Assembly (NCBI GenBank): GCA_039621445.1
Contig: CP154956.1
Coordinates: 70,363,649 to 70,427,648, forward strand
Source: Euglena gracilis
Lineage: Eukaryota; Euglenida; Euglenophyceae; Euglenales
DNA: 64,000 nt
Reading direction: 5' to 3'
Shown here one piece after another: positions 21,740 through 33,700 of this stretch. A program made the position numbers and the translations under genes. Within the stretch, counting starts at the first letter, position 1. Each line of letters opens with the position of its first letter. A model generated the notes under the pieces. It did not search any database. It was not told the origin of the DNA and was given only the letters and a program-made list of their open reading frames with translations.

Positions 21740-24700
21740 TTAGTCCTTCGCCTCGCTCCACTTCCAGACCCCATCAAAGTCCGGCTGCCGCTTGACCACC
21801 AGTTTGCAGGAAGGCCCAGAGGTCGCCCATTCCTTCCAAAAGAATGCCCTCATTCGTTCCATATTGGGGTCTGTCATTCCTCAGTGGCTCAATCTGGGAT
21901 GCCCCTTTCAGAACCATCTCCGGCCTTCAAAGATGAACTCAGCGGGGGATGGGGGGGGAGCTCAGAGGTTGGAGCATTTCAAGGTTTTAACAATGATAGG
22001 ATCTTTATTTCGCCCTAAAAAAACAACAACTGCCTGGGCATTTTTTTCAGCCCAAATAATTCGGCAGGGCCCAAACAACTGTGCCGTGGCCAGAGGAACC
22101 GCTCCGCCAATGCCGCTGTCGCATTGCTGTGAGCCAAGCTTTGCGGGACATGGAAGGGGGAGATGGTGCTGACCTCCAAGGATGGACACTGGGAGAATTT
22201 TGCCGGAAAGGGTGAAAAGGTTGGGAAAGCAGCTAGGGGGCATGCGTTCCAACCCAGATTTTCCAGCCCTGCCAGGGACCCTGCATTTTTGAGGGGCGCA
22301 AATGGCCAGCAGCCTTTTTATACCCTGGACCGCCCAGTCGACAAATTTATATCTCGCTGCTATTCTCGCTGCTCGCGGTTTTTTTCCAATCAACCATGGC
22401 ACAGCCACCAAGCATATTCATAATAAGTGCATAAATGTTTGGACGCTTGCTACTCAACAGGGTCAGCAGTTTGGGGGTGGTACTCATCGCGGGTATCGTG
22501 GGGGGGCCCTGAAGGCCACGGAGGTGCAGCTGACCAGCCCCCCCACAGGTCCCTGGCCCCATCCTGGCCGCGGCGCGGCGGGCCATCACGGCGGCGGTGG
22601 GGTCCCCGGCCGCCGCCGCCGCCTGGAACGCGGCCTCCGCCTCCGCGAACCGCCGGTCGCCGTACAGCTGGAACGCGCGGCCGTAGGCGCGGACGTAGGC
22701 CTGCGTGTCCTCCGAGGCGCGGGGGAGGGAGGACAGCACCTGGTGCACCTCCCCGCCGCCGCCGGGCAACGCTGCGGCGGGGGGGGGGGGGGCGTGCTTG
22801 TGGGTGGGAACAGCAAAGTGGTAACAACACTGCACATCAGACCTTGGGAAAAAGGGGCCGGCTGGCGGGACAGGGGAGGGGGCAGCCCCACGGCGGGCGC
22901 AGCTCTCGTCCTTCCCTTTGAGCACGACGCGGTCCACGAGGCGGGTCAGGAAGCGCTGCGGGTCCAGCTTGCGCTGCGTGCCGCTGGCCACCAGGAGGCG
23001 CGCCTTGTACGCCCCGCACAGGCCGCGCAGCTGCGCCGCCACGTTGACGCCGGCCGCAGAGCCTGGCCGACCTGAATCCTGCCCGGGCAGTTCTGGTGCG
23101 GAACAGAAATCCCCCCCATACACACCACGGTGGCGACCCAGCCGGAGGCTGGCAGGCGGGCCCTGTTCGTCACCGAAGGCCGTGAAGTTCAGCCGCGACT
23201 TGGACCCGAAATTCCCAACCTGAGGAGTGACAGGGAATATATCCCTGAAAAAAATCCGTGGAGAGAGAAACAGTGCCCAATGTCCAACGACCAGTCATAA
23301 CTGTCCTCCAACCGGGGGTCGGTCGCTAGACACTTGGGGGGTCGTTGGACACAGGGGGGTATTTGAATGCTTGTTCTGCTGGCTAAAGGAGAACAGTTGT
23401 TGGGGAGAAATATGTGCCAAAAGCCCCCCCCCCAAATGTGTGCTAAAATATACGGGAATGTGCGCAAAATATGCGGAAAAATATGCGGAAAATACGCGCT
23501 TTTTCCGGAATCAGGAGGCATTTGGACATGTTCAGATGACCCGACTGGCAAGTCATTTCGGGTCATTTTGGGCCATTTTGGGGCCATTTCAGGCCTTAAC
23601 TGACCACAATCAGCTATTTTCAGACCATTTTCGGCCATTTTGAGCCACGTGGGCCATTTTAGACCAGCTTTGACAATTTTTTGGACATTTTTAGCCATTT
23701 TTGGACATTCTCAGCAAATCAGGATGATTTTGCAAAGGAAAATGGCCCAAATGACCAAAATAGCAACAGCATTTGTTCAACAAAAATGAGCAACAGTGGC
23801 AAAACGTGACCGAAGATGGACAGTGGTCCAAAATGAGCCACCCCAAAAAAATGCCCCAAAGTGGCTCAGAATGCCCAAAAATAGCCCAAAACTGGCAAAA
23901 AAATGGCTGAAAATGGTCCGAAATGAAAGCAAACGGCTGAAAATGGCTTGGAAAAGGTTCAAAACAGCCCAAATCAGATGCGGAAAATGTGCGGAAAACG
24001 TGCGAGAACGGGCCAAATGAAACTCCTGAAAACCTCGGAATATGCGGAACATATGCACAACATATGCAAAATATCCCCTTTTGGCCAAAAAAAAGTGAAC
24101 GCTCCACATATTTCCCCCCTCTCTGCAGTTGTGCGCATGTGTGCAGGTGGGGGGGTGGTCTCAAAACTGTATGGGGTGCCCTTTTGATGCCAGACGGCAA
24201 GCAAAATAGGTTCAACATGCCCCACGTTGAAGGCTCACCTGGCAGCAACCGGTGGCAATGCCCGCACAGAACTCCACCGCCCAGCCCTTGCGCTGCAGCT
24301 TTGGGAGCAGGTCTCGGCAGGCCAGGGCCAGAGCAGGGCTGGCACACGTCGTGGCCAACGCAATCATGACTCAAACACGGAGATGGGCATCCATCTTCGG
24401 ACAGTGATATTGTTTTATCCAACTGCCTTTGCCCTGACAGATTTCAAACATATGTTCATTGTTGTGGTTTGGGGATACACGTTCTTGATTATTTGGTAGC
24501 ACGATGCTGATTATCAGCAGATTGTTGGTAGGCTTATGGTCTATGGGTCGCACAGAAGTTGCACTGGGATTATGATATGGTGGTGTGCGCCAGCCCAAAT
24601 GCCTCGACCGCCTTCGTCTCATGGTCCGCCACCCTTCGAGGCATGTTCCAGAACACCATCACGGTGTCCCCGATGTACTTGTCGAAGGTGCCCGAGAAGA

Positions 24701-27700
24701 CATTGACCGTGCTGTGGGCGGCTGCCTTGTGCTGTCACTCTGCCATCGCAGGTGACGCAGCCACGCATGCCCACCATCATTGGTCTGTGCAAGACTTGTG
24801 TGCGCACGATTGTCCACGGATGCATGCATTGGAGTCAGGCTCCGTTTTACCAACAGTGGGGGTTGCATTCCACTGGAGGTTGCTTACCTCTGGGGGTCCG
24901 TTTTGGACCCAGTTTTGGTCCACCGGGTAGAATCCCCTTGGTAATGGCATTTTCAGGCACCTGGTACCTGCAATGCCGAGAGGTGTGCCAAAGCATTGCC
25001 CATGGGGCCATCCAAAATCAAGTACTTGCCCAAGGGAGGTACGACCTTCTTTGAACAGAACCAGATGGAGGAAGCTGCCAACTGCACAGCAGAGGAGGAG
25101 GAGGAGGAGGAGGAGGAGGAGGAGGAGGAGGATATCGAGACAAGACGTGCAGGGGCAAAAGCTGCCAGCCCAGTGGACAGAGGAAAAGCTCGGGGGCGTT
25201 GCACGTGTAAGACTGAGGAAAAGGCGGCCGCCCAGCGGCGGTGATCATGGTCATGACGTCGCTGTAGAGCCGCATCAGCTCCACGTCGCCCATCTTCTGC
25301 GCCAGCGACGGGAGGTTGTCGACGTCGAGGAACAGTGTCGTGATGTCCTGCTGGATCCCGGGCACACCCCTCCGCCCTCTCGGGCCGGGACGGACAAGAG
25401 CCCCTCCAGACATTGGGTGGGGACGTCTGGACCCCCCCCCTCAGCCTGGACCTGGTTGGGACCCCCCCCCAGACACTTGCCCCGGGTTTCATGCATCAGG
25501 GCGGTCTTCACGGTGGCGTTGCAACGAACAGGGGTTGCACCGCAGCACATCTGGGTGGATCCCAGCCCTCAGCAGCCCCCCCCCCCCCCCGGTGGGCCAC
25601 AGCCACGGCCGTGGAGGGGCCTGACCGCGGCCACCCGGGCCTCGAGGTTGGAGTCCAGCAGGAACCGCACCTGAGGGGGGGGGGAGGCTCCACCAGCCCC
25701 CTCCCCCTCCCCTGTGCATCAGCACACGGCTTGGGGGGGGGGATCTTGCTGCTGGAGGAGGTCTGACCCTGGAGGGGGGGGGGGGCAGGGGTACGGTGGG
25801 AGGCGCCATAGGAGGCTCCCCGAATGTCGGTCGAGGTCGTTCGAGGCGGTTTGAGGAGGGTTTGTTAAGCCCCTCCTGGGGGGGGGGTTAAAAAACGTTC
25901 GAGGAGGCTCGAGCTTGAACGTTCGAGCTCGAGCCTCCTCCGACAAACCTGCCTTGCTACCCCCGAGGGCGGTGCAAGCGCTGCGCAGAAATGCGCCAGG
26001 TGGGTGTACCTGGTCCTGGGGCAGGTACTTGCGGAAAGACCGCAGTGCCTTGGCCAGCTTGACGAACTCGAATGCGATGTCCCGCAGCTCCTTCACGTGG
26101 GAGGTGCCTGCAGCACAGCGCTGGAGGGGGGGGATGGAAATGCAATTGTTTTGACCTGCATTGGCCTTTGCGGTTGGAAAACCTTGAGGCCATTGGCTCC
26201 AGGCCGTCGCGCCATTTTATTCCTTGGGAAATGTATTTCATAATTTTTACCTTCAATTGGGAAACTGAAAAAATTGAGGCGGGAATTTTGAATAAACGCT
26301 CAGAAACTGGATACTCACAATCATGATGACTGTTGGAGTTTGGCATTTAAGCGAGAAGAAATTGAAGTTCTGCCCATCCATGACTTTGTTTCTTTTGTTT
26401 CTGGAAGGAAGCAGGAATCTGGACGTCTGGAAGAGCTGGAATCCATGATGTCGACCGGAAGTCAGCCAGGACAAGACCCAGCCCAGGCGTGGGCTGGATG
26501 TAGCGAGCGAAGTCGATGGCGTCCAACACCAGCGAAGTCGCCCCCTTCATGTCCTGGGTTCTTTCCACAGCCACACAAATGCTCAAGTGGAGGAAGAACA
26601 TCCACTGCACAGTCACCCCCCCCACACACACAGAGACACACACAGACACACCCACCCACCCACCCACCCACCCACACCTGAACGTTGACAGGCAAATTTT
26701 TTTCATGGAACACGTCAACGTGTATTCAAAGAAATGGGCAGAGGGGTTTCACATTGTGCTTTAAATAGCAGTGCCATAGAATGACGGTTGGCCTTCAGAA
26801 TGACGGCTTCTGGAGAGTTGACCCATCCTAACAAATCAAAATGCGCTTGTTAGGCTCTGGCATCATTGGTCATTTAGCCAAAAATCCCGTACCTGGCCAT
26901 TGGACACCTTGCACACAATTTTGGACACCATAGGGAGTATCCCAAAACCACAATGCTCATGCGACTGGTCGCAGGGCATGTGAGAAAGCCTGGGACAAAG
27001 AAAAATTTCTTCGGCACCCAGAGAAAATTTTGGCCTGAAAATGGGCACCCCAGGACAATGGGAAGGCCTGGTGGGGCATCCCCCCCCCAGGATGGGGTGG
27101 GGAGGTTGACCCCCCCCACCTGCCAGCCATGGGTTTCTGTCCAGCCCTGTGCAACCGGCAACGTTGTCCTTCAGAGGACACCAACACTGAACGGCCCCCA
27201 CCAGGTTTGTGCCGCCCTGGGCAGGCGGACTAGCTGCCGGGACACTCCCCATGCCAGGCCCACCGACAGCAGCGCCACCGCGAGGATAACGACGATGCAC
27301 GCGGCCACCGACAGCTCCCGGCCACGCATCATTATACAACCCTGGGGGTCCCCGGTCAGACGTTTGTGTGTAGGTGTATTGGGTGTAGGTGTGGGTGGCG
27401 AAGTTCGGCACTTTGGGGGTGTGATCCCCGTGTCCCCCCCCCCCGTGTCCCGCACTTCAGGGGGGTCCCTAGAAGGCGGCCAAGGCAACACAGCATGAAT
27501 TTTTAGCTGTTTGGCATCATTTTCCACGGTTTTTCATGGATTCTCAAGGCCATTTGACTTTCCCCCACCCACAATCCCTTTTTTTTCACCTAGTATGGCC
27601 TGGAGCTTGGCTCGGGGTCAATGTGAAATGAATTTTTGGTCCCTCAAAAAGTCGCAAATTTCGTCCCAGAAGGTCCCGAAAAGAGGCATGTTTCCCCCGT

Positions 27701-30700
27701 GTCCCCCCCCCCGTGTCCCCCCCGTGTCCCGCCCGACCCCCTTTGCCAGAATTGCCGAGCTTCGGCAATTCCGGCGAAGTGCCGGAAGTCGTTTTCGGAA
27801 ATCCCCTGAGACGGCCCGATTTGGGCGGGGGGGGGGGGGGCGCTGGGTTGGGTGGGGGGAACCCCCAGTGCGATTAGGATTAGGATTAGAAGCGCCCCAC
27901 TTCACTGCAATGCCCAAGGCCCTGCCTCCAAGGGGCCTACCCGGGGCCCGGATGTGATGGAGGGATGAGGGCATGCCCGCTGGGGGGCAGAGGCCGGGAT
28001 GATATGATGGGGGGATGAGGGCATGCCCGCTGGGGGGCAGGGGCCGGGATGATATGATGGGGGGATGAGGGCGTGCCCGCTGGGGGGCAGAGGCTGTGTT
28101 GTGTGATGGGTTGTGTGGTGGGGGGGGGGTCAAGCACTCAGCTGAAAAGGGGGGGCACCTCATCCCAGGTTTGCCCGGTTAGCCATGCCTAGGGCATGTT
28201 GCCACCTCTCCGCCGAGAATCGGTGAGGCTGGGCACCGCTGGGGTCCCGGTGGTGAGGAACCCCCTGTGGGGGGTGGTGGCCCTGGACCCCCACCCCGCC
28301 CCAGCCCCCCAGGGGGTCTTCCAAGTTAAAAAGAAGCGTGCTCCCGGCTCTGGTTACTGTGCCCAAGGAAATCCTGCACCGGCACGTGCAGCACGTAGAC
28401 CCACCGCAGCGCGTAGCTGTCCTGCAGCGCCACCTGCGACACGTTGCGGAGGCGACGGGGGAACGGGGCAGTGCTGGCGAGGTAAATGCCAGGAATGGGG
28501 CAGCCTTTGCAAAGCAACGCTAAGAAACACAAACAGAATGCACACGGATATCTGGTCCGCATTGTCACCTGCACATTTGCACGGGATGAAAGCGTACCAT
28601 ACGAATGCCCGTGCCAAATGGATAATCTCAAACATTCGTTCAGGCAACAACCTGAACTTGGAAATTGGAAATTGGACCAAAATGGGCTTCCTGAATTGGT
28701 GTCTTGTTTCTTCCCAAAACTGCTGTGCATACTGTGTAGACGAAAGACTCCTTCCACTTCTCCACGATGAGCTGGGGGCCCACGCTGTCCAGGTTGTCGC
28801 CGTGCTGGCCCTGCAGGAAGGCCACCAGACTGCGCAGCACATACGGCTGGCGGGCGGCGACCGGACCGCTCCAACCAACCAACCCGCCGCTCTCGTTCCA
28901 TCACACCACGACCTCCATGCCCAACGCACAGCACACACCAGAACGCACAAACGTGCCAGCGTCATCCAGTCATCCGTTGGGCTGAGTTGGAACAATCCCA
29001 AACAGGTATATTCTAAAGGGTGGGGGGTCCATTCGGCCGGCTGGAGGGGGGGTGGTGGCTGGACCCACTCCTGGGGGTGGGGTCCACTCTGGCAAAGAAA
29101 ACCCTTGGTCCGAAAGCAAGCATGGAACTACCACTGTGATTAACATCTAACATTGGGTGGCATTTGTTCCAGACTCCGGTGCTGTGGGGAATCCGGGGGG
29201 GGGGGGGTCGTTGGAGAGAGCAGAGAGGCCCGGGGCGTCGGTGGCCCTCATCCGCGCCGGGGTGCCGTTCGCCGCGTCCAGGACGAGCGCCCCCGGCACG
29301 CTGGAGCCGATGAGCCAGCCGCCGGCCTCCACCAGCGTGTGCGTCATGGACGGCAGCGGCCGCATCTGGTCGGCCCGCAGGCCCCGGCGCACACTGGGGG
29401 TTGGGTCGGAGGGCCCACCGCACGCCGGGTGGCCGGCCAACGTCGGAGAGGAGGACGCGGACTATGTGGAAAGCGGGATGAGAAACTTTCCGTGAGGTTC
29501 TTGGACGCGCAGTGGGGAGGACGATTGCATAGGTTCGAGTCTGTGAGGCAGCCAGCCCGTGCCACTCCACTCGCTGCCGTCGGGGGAACTTGGCAAGGAC
29601 CGGATCACACCAGTTCGATGGCGAAGCCCCGAATTTGTCCGAGTTTGTCCATTCCTCTGGTTCATTTTTGGAGAATTCATCCACGTCCAACCACCCTCAG
29701 CAAAAGATTTGAACCTGCTTGACAAATCCCGTCCTTTCAACCAAGGCTTCTTTTTAAGACGAGGGGAGAGGCCTGGCCGGAGGAGAGGTAGGCGGCCACC
29801 CCGGCCAGCGTCATGTCCGCCCCCACCACGCCAAAGTACTGTCCAGAGGCGTTGTAGAGCCGGCGGGCGGCTGTCATCCCGAGCGTGACCCCGTCGGCGG
29901 CAGGCAAAGGCCCCGGTGCTGGGAATGTGCTGCCGTAAGGGACCGACCAACTGAGAGATGGGCACCCGATTCCCTCCTCCGTGCAATCTGGCGCGAGCAA
30001 AGAGCAAATGACGTGGACGTCCCTTTTTCCCAGCCACCACGTTGGTTGGCCCAAGGAGCAAGTTGGCTTATATTCAGGAATTGTTTCTTTAGGGGCCTCA
30101 AAAAACCTTTAAAACCCATTAATAAAATGCCTTAAAATTTCTGGCCAAAATGCCTTAAAAACCCTGGAAAAAACCATCTGGAAAATTTCTTCCAATCGAG
30201 CAAGAATGAAGTTGCAAAATCTCGGCAAAAACAAGCCAACTCCGGGTAAAAAAAGATTTCTAGCATCACTTGTCTATCCATCCAAACTTGAAAAAAAAGG
30301 TTTTTTTTATTTTGGACCCCGTTCGATGCTTGGATGGCCCTTGGACTGCCCTTGGATAATGCCACAAGGAAATCACAAAAATGAACACAATGCAGACCAA
30401 CTACTGAAACGGATCTTACAACTTGCGGTTGAATTGCCAGTTGCATGCAGGTGCGGGATCTGCTGTGTGCCGTGCGCTTGAAAGACACAGCAGCCACCAC
30501 GGACCTCGCCTGTGCAGAGAAGACATATGGCCCCTGCCACACCCTCAGCACCTCGGGGGCCTGGACGGCGCGGTACCAGTCCCGCTGCCTGGTGTAGTAC
30601 ACCGCGCGGGTGCCCTTCGTGACGGAGGGGTCGAACTCCGCCCCGCCGAGCGCCAGGTAGGCGGTGCGGGCTGGGCTCAGGCGCCGGGTGGGTGGCCGAG

Positions 30701-33700
30701 TGAGCCCCATTTGGGAGATGATGAAAGAATTACCAAAATGCAATTTCGTTTGCATTCCGCACATGGGGTGCTTCTTCAAAATACTTTACAATGAAACAAG
30801 ACCGAGGAGTCCTGACCCACAAAAAAATAAATACTTTGAAATACCCCTCTTCCGTAGATGGTTTTTTGTCCGAACCCGGCTTGAGCAGAGGCTGCACCCG
30901 GGCCTGGCCTCCATGCCTGTGTTCTCAGCCAGTGGGGCTGGCGCACCGGCGGCCGGGGCCAGGACCCGGGCCGAGCTCCGGTTCCACAGCCACGTCTCGT
31001 TGTGGGACACGAGCTGGAAGCCGAGGAAGGCGTCGAACTCCGTCCCCACCAGAGGTCTGTTAGGACCCGGGGGACCGGGGTCGGGATCCACCCACCCACC
31101 TCCTGAGGGGGCCTGGGGGGGGCTTGGGGCGACCCACTTTTAGGGGTTAGATTCTGGGGCCCAAATTTTTTTCGGCGCTGCGCACCAAAAATAGCGGAAA
31201 CCCCCCTCCAGGGGCTCAGTGCCCTCCCGGGGGGCGGGGGGCAGACTCTAGGGTCGCCAACTTTTAAAAAAAAAATCTCTGGTCCCCACATACAGCCACG
31301 ACAGCGAGGTCTCCCCGTCGGACAGGAAGGCGTCATACAGGAAGGCCATGGTACTTTGCACCGAGGGGGTTTCGCGGGCAGAGGTCTGGCCTGAGTGTCG
31401 CACTTTCCTCGGCACTGGCCAATCAAATTGGCAAAAAAAGCAACGTTGAATGCATCCAAATGTCGGCATGTTGCGCATAGACGTTGCACACAAAGGCATT
31501 CATACAGTGAACATAAATTGCATTCCATTATTTGCACATAACACACATATGCATGTGTGTGCATCTATGAACATATCCTTGTGTGCTCCTGTTGACATGC
31601 ACGCCTCAACACTTACACCAACTTATAACTATCGAAAAAAAGTGGTAAATATGACCTTTCCCAAAAAGACCAAGGACCCCTTAAGCAGCTGGGGGGGGGG
31701 GATGCTGGCTGACCATTGCTTACCAACCCCCTGCGGGGGTCACTTTCCACTTTCAAAAAAATCAGTGAATCACCTTTCAAAAACCAGTCACTCATGTCCA
31801 CCCCAGGGGGGGAGGGTCGGTCAACATTCCTCGTGAGGATGGGTTCTGCGTGACACAGTGCAGAATACAATACCCAAAACTAAATGTAAAAAATAAACCA
31901 AAATGGGCAAAATAATTGGGCAGTGCAAATAGATAGCTTGGAACAGGCAGCACACTGTGCCAGACCTCCTTCCAAATGAGAACTGAGGAGGCCTGAGGCA
32001 CAGGGGCAGGAGCGGAGAGGCACTCAGGGAATTTCTTAAGGACCCCCAAAAAGGAAATGGCAAACAGCTTCCGACACCCTGGCGAACCATCAAACAAGTC
32101 AGGCAGATCCTCCTGGCTTGGTTGCTTTCCGCGGTTCCTGCTGGGTGGGCGGAGTGGGGCCCACACCTCGCTGGTACGCCCGCGCCACGCGGTCACACAT
32201 CCGCGGCAGGCGAAATTTCGACCAACCCGGGGGGCGACGGTGGGGTCTCGGAGTGGTTGTGAGTGCCGGGGGGTTGGGCGGTCGTGCATACCAAGCCTTG
32301 GGCAGAAATCAGGCCTAAAATGGAACATTTTCTGGGCTTCCGGCTCATTCCGCGCCAGCTCCCCTGCTACCCGAGAAAAAAAACGAAGAGTGATTTTGTT
32401 CGGTTTCGTCCCATCCACTATCACATTTTTGGTGTGAACACTATTTTGGTGCTACCGGGGGGGGGGAAATCTGACCGGGAACAATCGCCGACGGGAAAAA
32501 TTCTGCCGGGAAAAATATTGGACGAATCCTTAAAATGCCGGGAAAAATCCTGAACGCTCGCTTAAACCAGGTGGGAAAAAATATTGGACAGCTGAAAAAA
32601 AAACCACAAAGGTTTTGCGCACAACACCGATTCCTGAGAGGAAGAAATATTCCTGCTGCAAATCGGCGCTGCGCGCCGATTTGCGGCAGTAATATTTGCG
32701 AGCCGAAGATTTTTTTGGGGGGTCATTCACTGGAGGAAATTGGACTTTCCTTAAATCTGCCGGGAAAAATCCTGGACGGATCCTTAAAAAAGGCGGGAAA
32801 ATTCCTGGACAAAATTTCGTCCAGAATTTTTCCCACAACTTTTTTTCCCGTACAAGTTTCACCCCCCCCCCGGTATTTGGGGATGAGATTTTTGGACATT
32901 TTTGGCGTGAAGGTGCGTTGGGCGGGACGTGAGGGGGGGCCTGGGACTGCCTGCCCAGGCACCTCTGGGGGGGGGGGTCAAAATTCCTCCTGATCTCCGG
33001 CCCCGGCCGGACGAGGGCCTCGATGCGGGCCAGCACGCCGTCCGCCACCTGCCGGGCCACCATGCCCGACAGCCGGTGCAGCTCCTCGTCCATCGTGGCC
33101 GACAGCAGCACCAGCGGCGTGACCCCCGCCGCCACCGACGCGCAGGGCCCCCGCCGGCCACGGCAGAAAGGGGGGGGGGCTGCCGCGCCACACCCCGGCA
33201 AAGAGTGAGCCGGGGGGAGACGGCACGGACCTTTAAGACCAGGGGAGGGGGAGAGGAGTCCCCCGCACGCCCACCGACTTCCTGGGGGGGGGAGGTAGTT
33301 CAGGGGAATCCACACACCCTAACCCTCCCCCTCCACCAGGCTTCGTATTGCCAACCCTGGGGGGTGCCTGGTGCTATGGGGCGCCTGCCCAGAGCAGGCA
33401 CACGCCCCCAGAGGGGTCAGTTTTTGGACCCCAGTGACTGCCAATTTTGCCATTTGGGCCCCAGCCAATTGAATTTAGCCAGTTTGGGGCCCCTGGCCCC
33501 TTCGGCACCGGGGGGCACTACCAACCCCAAAACCTGACCCCCCCCTGGGGGGTCGAAATGCCCTGCCTGCCCACAGAACCCAGCCCCCCCCGGGGGGGGG
33601 GTGCTCTGGGTACTTCCTTAAAAAGAAGCCTGCCCTCAACCCTCTTCAAGGTCCAACCTTTTAAAGAATTCCAGGGCATCCAAGGTGCACAAGGCGTCTG

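Noticed and set aside
22586-22891. Alternative Arg/Pro-rich frames over the GC-rich cyclase exons
   Set aside because: The frame with high third-position GC and cyclase homology is clear; the others are shadows of it.
29500-29560. GGTTCGAGTCT on the plus strand resembling a tRNA B box
   Set aside because: No cloverleaf can be folded around it.
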